This document shows, piece after piece, positions 44,665 through 54,611 of a stretch of DNA of 64,000 bases (positions within the stretch are counted from its first letter, which is position 1; each line of letters starts with the position of its first letter). The notes beneath the pieces are model-generated. The model was given only the letters and a program-made list of their open reading frames with translations, was not told where the DNA came from and did not search any database. A program made the position numbers and the translations under genes. The DNA is from Brevundimonas intermedia (GTDB lineage: Bacteria > Pseudomonadota > Alphaproteobacteria > Caulobacterales > Caulobacteraceae), in the NCBI RefSeq assembly GCF_004614235.1, contig NZ_SPVH01000002.1, forward strand, positions 124,001 to 188,000. The letters run 5' to 3'.

Positions 44665-45567
44665 ATGACTTCCCTGGCCCTGAAACAGCACCTGAACTCC
44701 CCGCTGGCGATGCGCGTCATCCCCTATCTGGCTTTGTTCGCGGGCATGGTGACGCTGGCGGGCGGCACCTCCTTCGCCAAGACCCTGTTCCCGATCATCG
44801 GGGCGGAGGGGACGTCGGCCTATCGCGTCGGGATTTCGGCCCTGTTGCTGGTCGCTGTGTTCCGGCCGTGGCGGTTCCATCTGGCCCGCGCGGACCTGGG
44901 CGCCATCGCCCTGTACGGCGTCGTGCTGGGGGCGATGAACCTCAGCTTCTACATGTCGCTGCGCACCATTCCGCTGGGTCTGGCCATCGCCATCGAGTTC
45001 ATGGGGCCGCTGACCCTGGCCCTGATCCATTCGAGGAAACCCATCCATTTCGTCTGCATCGGCTTTGCCGTCGTGGGCCTGGGCCTGCTGCTGCCGTTGA
45101 AGGCTGGCGCCGGGGCGCTGGATCCTGTGGGCATGGCCCTGGCCGCCTTCGCCGGCCTGTGCTGGGCGCTGTACATCGTCTTCGGCAAGCGGCTTTCGCA
45201 CATCCATGCGGGCCAGTCGGTGGCGCTGGGCATGAGCGTGGCGGCCCTAGTCGTCGTGCCGTTCGGCGTGGCCCATGCGGGCGCGGCCCTGCTGAACCCG
45301 GCCATCATCCTGGCGGGCGTCGCGGTCGCGATCTTCTCCAGCGCCCTGCCCTATTCGCTGGAGATGGTCGCCCTGCGCAGCATCCCCAAACGCACTTTCG
45401 GCGTGGTGCTCAGCGCCGAACCGGCGGTCGGCGCCCTAGCCGGCCTGCTGATCCTGCACGAACACCTGACCGGCCAGCAATGGCTCGCCATCGCCGCCAT
45501 CGTCGTGGCCTCGGTCGGGGCCATCGCGACGACGCGCGAACCGAAGGTGGGGCCGGAGCCGGTTTAG
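44665..45567 (+). CDS. EamA/DMT family exporter (RhtA-like)
   Basis: A 300-residue inner-membrane protein with ten predicted spans in two EamA halves (PYLALFAGMVTLAGGTSFAK and LDPVGMALAAFAGLCWALYI). The segments NLSFYMSLRTIPLGLAIAIE and SLEMVALRSIPKRTFGVVLS are typical of RhtA-like threonine/homoserine exporters. Substrate is predicted, not shown. Transcription is divergent from the Lrp-type regulator across an 84-base gap. Confidence 0.87.
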   Translation: MTSLALKQHLNSPLAMRVIPYLALFAGMVTLAGGTSFAKTLFPIIGAEGTSAYRVGISALLLVAVFRPWRFHLARADLGAIALYGVVLGAMNLSFYMSLRTIPLGLAIAIEFMGPLTLALIHSRKPIHFVCIGFAVVGLGLLLPLKAGAGALDPVGMALAAFAGLCWALYIVFGKRLSHIHAGQSVALGMSVAALVVVPFGVAHAGAALLNPAIILAGVAVAIFSSALPYSLEMVALRSIPKRTFGVVLSAEPAVGALAGLLILHEHLTGQQWLAIAAIVVASVGAIATTREPKVGPEPV

Positions 45568-45591
45568 GCCCGTCACTCACAGCCCTCACAC

Positions 45592-45698
45592 CGTCATCCT
45601 AGGGCTTGTCCCTAGGATCCAGACTCCCGGTATTCGAACGGGCGCACTCCCCGGACGCACCGGGAGTCTGGATCCTCGCCACAAGGGCGAGGATGACG
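45592..45698. repeat. palindromic repeat, family D (107 bp)
   Basis: Same layout as the copy at 28609-28713, in reverse orientation: left hairpin ATCCTAGGGCTTGTCCCTAG, right hairpin ATCCTCGCCACAAGGGCGAG, outer ends CGTCATCCT and AGGATGACG, and the internal GGGAGTCTGGATCC motif. It lies between convergent exporter and chemoreceptor genes. Confidence 0.85.
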
Positions 45699-45720
45699 GG
45701 AGTGAGAGGGGCGCGGCCCC

Positions 45721-47205
45721 TCAGAACTCCTCCCACTCCTGCGCCGCAATCCCGCCGCCGGCATAGGCGCGGATGCGGGCGCGTTCGCGGGCCAGGGGAA
45801 CCGGGCCTGCCCCCTGCGACAGGTCGTGGACCCGCGTCTGCGCCGGCGCCTCGCCCGTGTCGAACCGTTCGACCAGCTGGGCCAGTTGCTCGGTCTCGGT
45901 CTTCAGGCTCATGGCGGCGGCCGTGGTTTCCTCGACCATCGCCGCATTCTGTTGCGTCACCTGATCCATCTGATTGACGGCGCTGTTGACCTGGCTCAGC
46001 CCCGTCGCCTGTTCCTGGGCCGAGGCGGCGATTTCGGAGATCAGGGCGTCCATTTCCGCCACCTTGACCGCGATGGCCGACAGGGCCGATCCCGTCTCGT
46101 TGACCAGGTTCACGCCTTGCGCCACCTCCTGGCCCGAGGTGGTGATCAGGGTCTTGATCTGTTTCGCGGCCTCGGCCGAGCGCTGGGCCAGCGCCCGCAC
46201 CTCGGACGCGACCACCGCGAAGCCGCGCCCCGCCTCGCCGGCCCGCGCCGCCTCGACCCCGGCGTTCAGGGCCAGCAGATTGGTCTGGAAGGCGATCTCG
46301 TCGATCACGCCGATGATGTCGCTGATCTGGGTCGAGCTGCGCTTGATACCGTCCATCGCCGCGATGGCCTGGCGCACCACCTCGCCCGAGCGGTCGGCCT
46401 CGGCCCGCGCGCCCACGGCGGCCGATGAGGCCTGTTTGGCGCCGTCCGCACTGCGTTTCACCGTGGCGGTGATCTGGTCCAGAGCCGCCGCCGTCTCTTC
46501 CAGACTGGCGGCCTGCTGTTCGGTACGGCGCGACAGGTCGTCGGACGCGCTGGAGATTTCGCTGACCCCGCCTCTCAGGCCCGCGACGGCCTGCAAGGCC
46601 TGACCCAGGGTCTGACGCAGGCTTTCGACGGCCGCGTTATAGTCGTCGCGCACCCGGATGTGGGCGCCCTGCACCGGCGCATCGATCCGCGCCGTCAGGT
46701 CGCCCGCCGACAGCCGCGCCAGGGCGCCGGCCAGGGCCTCGACCAGCAGGTTCTGCGCCTGCTCCGCCTCGATCCGCTGCTTCTCGCGCCGCGCGGCCTC
46801 CTGTTCCTCGGCCGTGATGTCGATGGCCAGCTTGATGACTTTCGTCGGCCGCCCATCGACGCCAAAGACCGGATTGTAGGAGGCCTGCAACCAGACCTCG
46901 CGTCCGCCCTTGGCCAGCCGCCGGAACTTGCGCGCCAGGAAGTGACCGGCGTTCAACTCGCGCCAGAAGGCCGTGTATTCAGGCGAGGCGGCTTCGGCCG
47001 GATCCATGAACTGGCGGTGGTGCGTCCCCCGGATCTCTTCGAGGCTGTAGCCCATGGTGGTCAGCAGGTTCTGGTTGGCGTCGATAATGGTGCCGTCCAG
47101 ATTGAACTCTATCACCGCCTGGGACCGGCCGATGGCCGCCATCTTGCCATCCAGGTCGATCACCCGGTTCTGCAAATCCGATGATTTAGGTTTACGCGCG
47201 AACAT
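45721..47205 (-). CDS. soluble PAS-containing chemoreceptor with C-terminal WxxF motif
   Basis: A 494-residue methyl-accepting chemotaxis protein with no membrane span. It has PAS (about residues 28-135, [35 protein letters not shown]), a HAMP-like linker ([20 protein letters not shown]), and the signalling hairpin with the conserved tip [20 protein letters not shown]. It ends in QEWEEF, resembling the xWxxF pentapeptide used to tether the methyltransferase CheR in other bacteria. ATG 47205 is preferred for AGAGG 8 bases upstream. Other che genes are not in the window. Ligand unknown; PAS suggests an intracellular or redox signal. Confidence 0.9.
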   Translation of the reverse strand: MFARKPKSSDLQNRVIDLDGKMAAIGRSQAVIEFNLDGTIIDANQNLLTTMGYSLEEIRGTHHRQFMDPAEAASPEYTAFWRELNAGHFLARKFRRLAKGGREVWLQASYNPVFGVDGRPTKVIKLAIDITAEEQEAARREKQRIEAEQAQNLLVEALAGALARLSAGDLTARIDAPVQGAHIRVRDDYNAAVESLRQTLGQALQAVAGLRGGVSEISSASDDLSRRTEQQAASLEETAAALDQITATVKRSADGAKQASSAAVGARAEADRSGEVVRQAIAAMDGIKRSSTQISDIIGVIDEIAFQTNLLALNAGVEAARAGEAGRGFAVVASEVRALAQRSAEAAKQIKTLITTSGQEVAQGVNLVNETGSALSAIAVKVAEMDALISEIAASAQEQATGLSQVNSAVNQMDQVTQQNAAMVEETTAAAMSLKTETEQLAQLVERFDTGEAPAQTRVHDLSQGAGPVPLARERARIRAYAGGGIAAQEWEEF

Positions 47206-47347
47206 AGGCACAACCTCTTCGCAATCGGCCGGCCCCCGCCCGCCTCGGTTGCAAGATTAACATTCTAATTGGTTTCCAAACCGTTTCTCGCCTGAGTTGC
47301 AAGCGAGACGCAAAAACCGCCCTTTTTGCACTGCATTCAAAGCCGGC

Positions 47348-47364
47348 TTCACCGCTCGTTAACC
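47348..47364 (+). promoter_or_regulatory. candidate CtrA box upstream of fliI
   Basis: TTCA-N7-TTAACC matches the CtrA consensus TTAA-N7-TTAA at seven of eight fixed positions. It lies about 42 bases before the fliI start. CtrA control of early flagellar promoters is established in Caulobacter, and ctrA itself is 5 kb away here. Confidence 0.5.
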
Positions 47365-47405
47365 ACGATGGCGCATCTCTCAACCCCTGTTCCTGGGGTC
47401 TGTTT

Positions 47406-48749
47406 TTGCGCAATCTCGTCGCCGCCGTCGAAGCGATCGATCCGCTGGTCGTCACCGGCAAGGTCGCGGGCGTGTCGGGCCTGCTGATCGAGTCGCGCGG
47501 CGGCCTGTCGCGTCTCGCTGTCGGCGCCCGGGCCGAGATCAGCCGGCGCGGCCATTCCCCCTTGCCGGCCGAAGTCGTCGGTTTCCGCGATTCCAAGGCC
47601 CTGCTGATGCCGTTCGGCCCGGTCGAGGGCGTGGCCCCCGGCGCCGACATCCGCATCATCGACCAGGCCGCCAGCGTGCGCCCAACCACCGCCTGGCTGG
47701 GCCGGATCATCGACGCCTTCGGCCAGCCCATCGACGGCAAGGGACCGCTACCGCAAGGCCCCGCCCCCTATCCCTTGCGCGCCCCGCCGCCGCCCGCCCA
47801 TTCGCGCGGTCGGGTGGGCGAGCGTCTGGACCTGGGCGTGCGGGCCATGGACGTCTTCACCACCACCTGCCGGGGCCAGCGCCTGGGCATCTTCGCCGGG
47901 TCCGGCGTGGGCAAGTCGGTGCTGCTGTCCATGCTGGCCAAACAGGCGACCTGCGACGCCGTCGTCGTCGGCCTGATCGGCGAACGCGGCCGCGAGGTGC
48001 GCGAGTTCGTGGAAGAGACCCTGGGCGAAGAGGGGCTGAAACGCGCCGTCGTCGTGGTCGCCACCTCGGACGAGCCGGCCCTGAAACGCCGCCAGTCGGC
48101 CTATATGACCATGGCCATCGCCGAATATCTGCGCGATCAGGACCTGGAGGTGCTGTGCCTGATGGACAGCGTCACCCGGTTTGCGATGGCCCAGCGAGAG
48201 ATCGGCCTGGCGGCGGGCGAACCGCCGACCACCAAGGGCTACACCCCTACCGTCTTCACCGAACTGCCCAAGCTGCTGGAGCGGGCCGGGCCGGGACCGG
48301 TGCGGCCCGACGGCACGACGGCGGCGCCCATCACCGCCCTGTTCACCGTCCTGGTGGACGGCGGCGACCATGACGAGCCCATCGCCGACGCCGTGCGAGG
48401 CATCCTGGACGGACACATCGTCATGGACCGCAAGATCGCCGAACGCGGTCGTTTCCCCGCCATCGACGTGCTGAAGTCCGTCAGCCGCACCATGCCCGCC
48501 TGTCAGACGCCGCCCGAGCGCGAGTTGAACAAGCGCGCCCGCCAGTGCCTGTCGGCCTATGCCAATATGGAAGAGCTGATCAAGATCGGCGCCTATCGCA
48601 CCGGCGCCGATCCCATCGTGGACCGCGCCATCGCGCTGAACCCCGCGCTGGAAGATTTCCTGGGACAGGACAAGGACGATCACACCCGTCTTTCCGATTC
48701 CTTTACCCGGCTGGAGCACATCCTCAATCAAGGCATGATCAGGGAGTAA
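47406..48749 (+). CDS. fliI: flagellar export ATPase FliI
   Basis: A 447-residue type III secretion ATPase that powers export of flagellar subunits at the membrane base. The Walker A motif GSGVGKS lies near residues 165-171, Walker B-like [20 protein letters not shown] follows, and [20 protein letters not shown] is a FliI/YscN signature. Start is TTG 47406, giving the usual length. A candidate CtrA site lies upstream. fliJ follows after 8 bases. Confidence 0.95.
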   Translation: MRNLVAAVEAIDPLVVTGKVAGVSGLLIESRGGLSRLAVGARAEISRRGHSPLPAEVVGFRDSKALLMPFGPVEGVAPGADIRIIDQAASVRPTTAWLGRIIDAFGQPIDGKGPLPQGPAPYPLRAPPPPAHSRGRVGERLDLGVRAMDVFTTTCRGQRLGIFAGSGVGKSVLLSMLAKQATCDAVVVGLIGERGREVREFVEETLGEEGLKRAVVVVATSDEPALKRRQSAYMTMAIAEYLRDQDLEVLCLMDSVTRFAMAQREIGLAAGEPPTTKGYTPTVFTELPKLLERAGPGPVRPDGTTAAPITALFTVLVDGGDHDEPIADAVRGILDGHIVMDRKIAERGRFPAIDVLKSVSRTMPACQTPPERELNKRARQCLSAYANMEELIKIGAYRTGADPIVDRAIALNPALEDFLGQDKDDHTRLSDSFTRLEHILNQGMIRE

Positions 48750-48757
48750 TGATTTAA

Positions 48758-49168
48758 ATGACCGCTTGGGCCCAATCCCTGATCCGCATCTCCAACTACG
48801 AGGTCGAAACGCTGCAGAAGCGCTTGGCCGAGATCACCGAACGCCGCGCCAATGCCGAGATCCGCATCGCCGTTCTGGACGCCGAGGCCCAGGGCGAACG
48901 CGACCGCGCCCGCATGGACGCCGAGGCCGGCATGATGCTGGGCGCCTATCTCAACGGCTGGAAATCGCGCAAGGCCAAGGCCGAGGGCGACCTGACCGTG
49001 CTGGACGCCGAGGAAGCCGGCGCCCGCGACGCCCTGACCGGCGCCTTCGAAGAGCTGAAGAAGTTCGAACACGTCGCCGAGACCACCCGCCTGACCCAGC
49101 TGGTCGCCATAGCCAAACGCGAAACCGCCGCCTTTGACGAACTGGGTTTACGCCGCCGAGCCGTTTGA
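48758..49168 (+). CDS. fliJ: FliJ-like flagellar export chaperone
   Basis: A 136-residue, almost entirely coiled-coil protein (LIRISNYEVETLQKRLAEIT, ARMDAEAGMMLGAYLNGWKS, EELKKFEHVAETTRLTQLVA). It lies directly after fliI, with GGAG overlapping the fliI stop. FliJ sits in the central hole of the FliI ring. Sequence similarity among FliJ proteins is weak, so the name rests on position and coiled-coil structure. Confidence 0.82.
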   Translation: MTAWAQSLIRISNYEVETLQKRLAEITERRANAEIRIAVLDAEAQGERDRARMDAEAGMMLGAYLNGWKSRKAKAEGDLTVLDAEEAGARDALTGAFEELKKFEHVAETTRLTQLVAIAKRETAAFDELGLRRRAV

Positions 49169-49174
49169 TCTGCG

Positions 49175-49313
49175 TCCTTCTCCCCTTGCGGGAGAAGGTG
49201 GCCCGAAGGGCCGGATGAGGGGTCCCACCCCGCCGATGAGAGAACACGGATGAAGCCAGAAACCCCTCATCCGTCTCGCTCCGCTCGCCACCTTCTCCCG
49301 CAAGGGGAGAAGG
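49175..49313. repeat. palindromic repeat, family B
   Basis: Ends CCTTCTCCCCTTGCGGGAGA and CTCCCGCAAGGGGAGAAGG. Inner motifs GGTGGCCCGAAGGGCCGGAT and CTCATCCGTCTCGCTCCGCT match the copy at 20165-20311. The right half is translated as part of the downstream xylanase gene. Confidence 0.85.
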
Positions 49314-50383
49314 GTTGGTCACGCCGCACCATTCTCGCCTCATCCCTGGCCCTGCCCCTCGCCGCCTGCGACCGCTTCGCCTCGGCCGAAGCCACCCCGC
49401 TCGACGTCCCCCCGCTGAAATCCATCGCCCCCGCCCCGTTCGGCACGGCGATCAAGGCCAGCCATATCGACGACCCCGACTGGGTCGCGCTTGCCCGCGC
49501 CAACGTCTCCCAGCTCACGCCCGAGTGGGAGATGAAGATGGAATACATCCTGGCCAACGGCCTGGACCGCCCCAACTTCGACCGCACCGACCGCATCGCC
49601 GCCTTCGCCCAATCCAACGGCATGGGCCTGCACGGCCACACCCTGATCTGGTATTCGCAGGGTCAGGAGGCGTTCGCGGGTCTGGATAACGCCGCCTTCG
49701 ACCGCGCCTTCGACGGCTATATCGCCACGGTCGCCGGTCGCTATCGCGGCAAGGTCCGCAGCTGGGACGTGGTCAACGAACCGATCCTGGACGACGGTTC
49801 GGCCATGCGCGACTGTCACTGGTCACAGCGCTACGGCCAGGACGGCTATATTCTGCGCGCCTTCGAAAAGGCCCGGATCGCGGATCCGCAAGCCGTGCTG
49901 TTCCTGAACGAATACAATCAGGAAAGCGTCCCAGCCAAAGGCGCGCAGTTCCTGAAACTGGTCGAGCGCCTGCTGAAGGCCGGCTGCCCGCTGCAGGGGC
50001 TGGGCCTGCAATCCCACCTGTGGATCGACATCCCCGAAGGCGTCATCGCCGCCTATATGCGCGAGGTGGCCCAGTTCGGCCTGCCGATCCATGTGTCGGA
50101 GCTGGACTGCACCCTGCGCACCGACAACCGGCTGGATCTGCGCAAGCAAGCCGACCGGATCGCCGCACAAGGGGCCCGCGTCACCGAACTGACCTCGGCC
50201 TTCGCCGCCCTGCCGAAAGCGCAGCAGTTCGCCTTCACCATCTGGGGCCTGCGCGACACCGACAGCTGGTATCGCCAGGCCGACAAGGACGACGGCAAGG
50301 ACAAGCCCCTGCCCTTCGACAGCTTCGGCCGCCCCAATCCGATGGCGGCCGCCATCGCGGCGGGCTTCAAGACCCCCGCCTGA
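49250..50383 (+). CDS. GH10 endo-1,4-beta-xylanase (Tat-exported lipoprotein) with repeat-encoded N-terminus
   Basis: A 377-residue glycoside hydrolase family 10 enzyme that cuts xylan backbones. It has a twin-arginine signal and lipobox (SRRTILASSLALPLAAC), then GTAIKASHIDDPDWVALARA, LHGHTLIWYSQ, the acid/base Glu in WDVVNEPILDD and the nucleophile Glu in IHVSELDCTLR. The only in-frame start is ATG 49250, so about 17 residues (PHPSRSARHLLPQGEKG region) before the signal come from a palindromic repeat. Such an extension ahead of a Tat signal is unusual but not prohibitive. A role in plant polymer use is inferred. Confidence 0.9.
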   Translation: MKPETPHPSRSARHLLPQGEKGWSRRTILASSLALPLAACDRFASAEATPLDVPPLKSIAPAPFGTAIKASHIDDPDWVALARANVSQLTPEWEMKMEYILANGLDRPNFDRTDRIAAFAQSNGMGLHGHTLIWYSQGQEAFAGLDNAAFDRAFDGYIATVAGRYRGKVRSWDVVNEPILDDGSAMRDCHWSQRYGQDGYILRAFEKARIADPQAVLFLNEYNQESVPAKGAQFLKLVERLLKAGCPLQGLGLQSHLWIDIPEGVIAAYMREVAQFGLPIHVSELDCTLRTDNRLDLRKQADRIAAQGARVTELTSAFAALPKAQQFAFTIWGLRDTDSWYRQADKDDGKDKPLPFDSFGRPNPMAAAIAAGFKTPA

Positions 50384-50468
50384 AGAAATCCGCCGGGCCT
50401 GCATCCAGAACGCTCGCTCGGCGCCTCTCTGTTGAAGCGTCACGTTGACGCGCTTCAGGAGACCGCCC

Positions 50469-51833
50469 TTGCCCCAGTTCCTTTCCGCCCGTCGTCGCCG
50501 CGTGGTCCTGCTGGTCGCCTTCAGCGCGCTGGCGTTTGCGGTTGGCCCCGTCGCGGCCCAGGATGTCGCGCGCATGGATCAGGTGGTCCGCGCCTCCAGC
50601 GACGCCGACGCCTTTTCCGGCGCCGTCCTGGTCGCGCGCGACGGGCGCGTCCTGCTGGATCAGGGCTACGGTCTGGCCAATCGCGAGTGGAACGTTCCCA
50701 ACGACGGCGACACCAAGTTCCGCCTCGGCTCGCTGACCAAACAGTTCACCGCCGTCGCGATCATGATCCTGAACCAGCAGGGCAAGGTCGATCTGGATGC
50801 GCCGGTCAAGACCTGGTTGCCCCAGGCGTCGGGCGCCTGGGACGCGGTGACGGTTCGACATCTGCTGAACCACACCTCGGGCATGCCCGACTTCACCCGG
50901 TTCGACGACTATGAGGCGCTGAAGACCCGCCCGGCGACCACGGCTGAACTGATCGCCCGGTTCAGCGACCGGCCGCTGGACTTCGCGCCCGGCGCGCGGT
51001 TCGCCTATTCCAACTCGGGCTATGTCCTGCTCAGCGCCATCGTCGAGGCGGCCAGCGGCCAGACCTACGCCGACTTCGTCACCGCCAATCTGTTCGCCCC
51101 GCTGGGCATGAGCGACAGCGGCTATGATCGCCACGACGCCATCCTGCCGCGCCGCGCCTCCGGTTACACGCCTGGCGCGTCCGGCGTCGTCAACGCCGAC
51201 TATGTGGACATGAGCATTCCGACGGGCGCCGGCGCCCTGTATTCGACCACCCACGACCTGCTGAAATGGGAACAGGGGTTGTTCGGCGGCCGGGTGCTGA
51301 ACCCCCAGTCGATGACCGCCCTGACCACCCCCGTCCGCGACGGCTACGCCATGGGTCTGCTGGTCACCCAGGCCGAGGGCAAAACGCTGGTCTGGCACAA
51401 CGGCGCCATCGAGGGCTTCAACACCTATATGGCCTATGATCCGGGCGACCGGACCGCCGTCATCGTCCTGGGCAATCTGAACGGCGAAGCGCCGGACAAG
51501 CTGGGCGCCGCCCTGGTCACCCTGGCGCGCGGCGGAACCGTCACCCTGGCCAGCGAGCGCCGCGCCGTCACGCTCTCGTCCCAGGCGCTGCAGGCCTATG
51601 GGGGCGTCTATAATCTGGCCCCGACCTTCGCCCTGACCGTGTCCGTCGTGGACGGCAAGCTGATGGCCCAGGCCACGGGACAGCCGGCCTTCGCACTGAC
51701 GGCGGAGGCCGAGGACGCCTTCTACCTGACCGCCGTCGACGCCCAGATCACCTTCACCCGCGACACGGCCGGCGCCGTCGAGGGTCTGATCCTGCATCAG
51801 GGCGGCCGCGACATGCCGGCCAAGCGGCAGTAG
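50469..51833 (+). CDS. serine hydrolase of the beta-lactamase/DD-peptidase family
   Basis: A 454-residue exported enzyme. A signal peptide (VVLLVAFSALAFAVGPVAAQ) is followed by a class C-type serine hydrolase domain with the nucleophile in LGSLTKQFTAVA (SxxK), FAYSNSGYVLLS (YxN) and a third motif region near VWHNGAIEGFNTYM. A C-terminal lipocalin-like extension starts near residue 360. Such proteins may be esterases or D-amino peptidases; resistance is not implied. TTG 50469 is preferred over TTG 50445 because AGGAG lies 7 bases upstream. Confidence 0.87.
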   Translation: MPQFLSARRRRVVLLVAFSALAFAVGPVAAQDVARMDQVVRASSDADAFSGAVLVARDGRVLLDQGYGLANREWNVPNDGDTKFRLGSLTKQFTAVAIMILNQQGKVDLDAPVKTWLPQASGAWDAVTVRHLLNHTSGMPDFTRFDDYEALKTRPATTAELIARFSDRPLDFAPGARFAYSNSGYVLLSAIVEAASGQTYADFVTANLFAPLGMSDSGYDRHDAILPRRASGYTPGASGVVNADYVDMSIPTGAGALYSTTHDLLKWEQGLFGGRVLNPQSMTALTTPVRDGYAMGLLVTQAEGKTLVWHNGAIEGFNTYMAYDPGDRTAVIVLGNLNGEAPDKLGAALVTLARGGTVTLASERRAVTLSSQALQAYGGVYNLAPTFALTVSVVDGKLMAQATGQPAFALTAEAEDAFYLTAVDAQITFTRDTAGAVEGLILHQGGRDMPAKRQ

Positions 51834-51838
51834 GGCCG

Positions 51839-51874
51839 GAGGCGGCGTCGGAGTTCGCGCGCCGACGTCGCCTC
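51839..51874. terminator. bidirectional hairpin between serine hydrolase and arr
   Basis: GAGGCGGCGTCGG pairs with CCGACGTCGCCTC (13 bp, one G-T pair) around a 10-base loop, between two convergent gene ends. Confidence 0.6.
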
Positions 51875-52265
51875 AGTCGATGGCCTCGACGCCCTCAACC
51901 TTCGTCTTCGCGACCATGGCCCGCATGGCCGCCAGTTGTTCGGCCGGATGACCCTGCCAGCCCACCACTTCGCCCACGATCCGCAAGGGTTCGCGCGAGC
52001 GGTAGGACTGGGTCGGATTACCGGAAAATTTCTGGTCGGTCAGATTGGGGTCGTCGATGATCTCGCCGGTCGAAACGACGACATAGATCCGCTCACGTCC
52101 CTGCCCTTGCGCCAGCTCCGCGCCCCAGATCGCGGCCTCCAGCGTCCCCGCCAGATAGACCCACGGGTTCGCCTTGCCGGTCCCGAAGTTGGAGGCGTAA
52201 CCGGCGGCGATCAGGTCGCCCGTCTTCAGATCGGCCTTGGTGCCGTGAAAATAGCCGCGTTCCAT
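51873..52265 (-). CDS. arr: rifampin ADP-ribosyltransferase (Arr)
   Basis: A 130-residue enzyme that transfers ADP-ribose from NAD to the rifamycin hydroxyl, giving rifamycin resistance in organisms where Arr is expressed. Diagnostic sequence: GYFHGTKADLKTGDLIAAGY, WVYLAGTLEAAIWGAELAQG, GRERIYVVVSTGEIIDDPNL, NPTQSYRSREPLRIVGEV. Chromosomal arr genes are widespread in environmental bacteria. No integron or mobile sequence is nearby, so it is probably native. Confidence 0.92.
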   Translation of the reverse strand: MERGYFHGTKADLKTGDLIAAGYASNFGTGKANPWVYLAGTLEAAIWGAELAQGQGRERIYVVVSTGEIIDDPNLTDQKFSGNPTQSYRSREPLRIVGEVVGWQGHPAEQLAAMRAMVAKTKVEGVEAID

Positions 52266-52373
52266 GGGTCGCCCTTCAGTGTTTCAGGGCTCCGCATCAT
52301 GCGCAGAAAAACCGGCCTGCCCATTCTTGAACGCAGAAATATCGTCGCCAGCTTAGTGCAGAGGCCGAAACGC

Positions 52374-52403
52374 AAAACGCCCGCCGTTGCCGGCGGGCGT
52401 TTC
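52374..52403. terminator. terminator of ctrA (bidirectional)
   Basis: AACGCCCGCC and GGCGGGCGTT form a perfect 10-bp stem with a 6-base loop. On the minus strand it is followed by TTTTGC. It lies 24 bases after the ctrA stop. Confidence 0.85.
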
Positions 52404-52426
52404 GAAATCGGCGGATCGAAGACCGA

Positions 52427-53128
<702 letters not shown>

Positions 53129-53509
53129 ACGTGCCCCTCCAGGCAAAAGCTTTGCGGTAACCACCCCGACGAACGTCTGGGTAACCTTGTTCGCAAGTTA
53201 AGACGTGAAAACCTTAAGAAGGGTTAACGCCATCCGATTGAGTCGAATCTAGGCTGATTTGCGAATCGCCGTCGAGTGGCCGGAGTCAACGATTCGAAAT
53301 TTATTAACCATGTTGCGTCCGCCGACGTCGCCCCGCCTCGCCGCTTCCTCCCCTCCACTCGCCTACATCCGCATAGGGTCGCCTGCACAACCTCAAGGCG
53401 GGCAAGGCGTCACGTCCGGTTTTGACGTGCAGTAGGACTTTATTCCTATCTCAAGGTCGGCGGCCCTCTATGCTGCCGACATCGATTTCGAGAGCGGGAG
53501 GGTTTCGCC
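53129..53509. promoter_or_regulatory. ctrA / DnaA-like gene intergenic control region
   Basis: A 380-base region between divergent genes. It holds five GANTC (CcrM) sites at 53240-53244, 53245-53249, 53263-53267, 53283-53287 and 53291-53295, and TTAA motifs at 53198, 53214 and 53224. The last two form TTAA-N6-TTAAC, near the CtrA consensus. TTAACCAT occurs at 53304-53311. In Caulobacter ctrA has two promoters, one sensitive to GANTC methylation and one bound by CtrA. Confidence 0.8.
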
Positions 53510-53863
53510 ATGGAGGACTACAGGGTGCCGGTCAGCGAGGAGGACCGGGTCAAGGCGGGCCTGGCCGTCCATCTGGTCGCGGCGCGCACCGGCGCGCAGC
53601 CGGCCCAGATGATCGGCGGGGGTCGGATGCACCCGCGCGCCGCCCGGCCGCGCTGGCTGGCCATGTATCTGTCGCACGTGGCCTTCGGCTGGACCCTGGA
53701 GAGGGTCAGCCACGTCTTCGGCGTCAATCGCGCCAGCGTCGGGACCGCCTGCCGCTGGGTCGAGGACGAACGCGAACGGCGTCCCGTCGACGACCTGCTG
53801 AACGAGCTGGAGACCTGCATCCAGGGCCTTTACCAGACCCCGCGCCTGGACCTGGTCCAATGA
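53510..53863 (+). CDS. DnaA domain IV-like small DNA-binding protein (HdaB candidate)
   Basis: A 117-residue protein whose centre (LAMYLSHVAFGWTLERVSHV, FGVNRASVGTACRWVED) resembles the C-terminal DNA-binding domain of DnaA (AMYL, helix, GxxxR-S/T-V). It lacks the AAA+ part. Caulobacter has a DnaA-related protein of this kind, HdaB, that influences DnaA inactivation; equivalence is likely but not proven from sequence alone. ATG 53510 is divergent from ctrA. Its stop overlaps the next ATG (ATGA), so the two genes are coupled. Confidence 0.75.
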   Translation: MEDYRVPVSEEDRVKAGLAVHLVAARTGAQPAQMIGGGRMHPRAARPRWLAMYLSHVAFGWTLERVSHVFGVNRASVGTACRWVEDERERRPVDDLLNELETCIQGLYQTPRLDLVQ

Positions 53864-54570
53864 GCCGGCTGCTGGAACGCGCGCGCGGCCTGATGGCGCG
53901 ACCCGGCGCTTGGCTGGGGACCGACGGCGGGGTCTATGCGCTGAGGCTGTCGGCGGATCGGCGCAGCCGCATCAGCCTGACCCTGACCGAGGCAGAGTTC
54001 CGCGCCCTGGTCGATCAGCCGGGCCTGCGCGCGCGACCGGGCGGCGGCTGGGTCGCCCGAACGACGGCGGACGAAGCGCCGCCCCCTCCCCCCGGCCGCC
54101 CCGGCTTCGTCGCGGGCGAGCGCGACCTGATCCAGGCCGACGGGCGCATCGTGCGCCGGCGCGCCAATCTGGGCGAAAGCCCCATCGCCTGGCTGGCGCG
54201 GCGCAAGGATGCGTCCGGCCGGCCCTGGCTCACCCCGGCAGAGGCCGCCGCCGGCGAGCGTCTGCGTCGCGAGGCCGAACAGGCGATGAAGGGCCCGTCC
54301 CTGACCATGCGCTGGGACGCCCTGCCCCACAGCGGATCGGGAACCTCCGCCCGGATGGAGCCCACCGACCGCGCCCTCTCGGCCGGCCGGCGCGTCGAGG
54401 GCGCCTTGACCGCCGTCGGCCCGCGCCTGCGCCCCATCCTGACCCGCACCTGCATCCACGGCGACAGCCTGCAACTGGCCGAAACCGGCCTGGGCCTGCG
54501 CCGCCGCCAAGGCAAGACCGTGCTGAAACAGGCGCTCCAGGCCCTGGCGGATCACTATGGGATCGGCTGA
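53860..54570 (+). CDS. DUF6456 protein
   Basis: A 236-residue protein with a Pro/Arg-rich middle and a C-terminal conserved helical part (SPIAWLARRKDASGRPWLTP, AEAAAGERLRREAEQAMKGP, LRRRQGKTVLKQALQALADH). The C-terminal region looks like a DNA-binding helix-turn-helix, consistent with the DUF6456 family. It is coupled to the upstream DnaA-like gene (ATGA overlap). A longer frame starting at 53422 is only a shadow of the upstream gene. Function unknown; a replication or cell-cycle role is suggested by its partner. Confidence 0.75.
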   Translation: MSRLLERARGLMARPGAWLGTDGGVYALRLSADRRSRISLTLTEAEFRALVDQPGLRARPGGGWVARTTADEAPPPPPGRPGFVAGERDLIQADGRIVRRRANLGESPIAWLARRKDASGRPWLTPAEAAAGERLRREAEQAMKGPSLTMRWDALPHSGSGTSARMEPTDRALSAGRRVEGALTAVGPRLRPILTRTCIHGDSLQLAETGLGLRRRQGKTVLKQALQALADHYGIG

Positions 54571-54611
54571 TTTGAGACGAAGTGCACAGATTGCACCCTA
54601 TTTTTTGCGCC

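Noticed and set aside
50469..51833. true beta-lactamase conferring resistance
   Set aside because: The SxxK and YxN motifs are shared with many esterases and peptidases, the KTG box is not evident, and a C-terminal extension argues for the broader serine hydrolase family.
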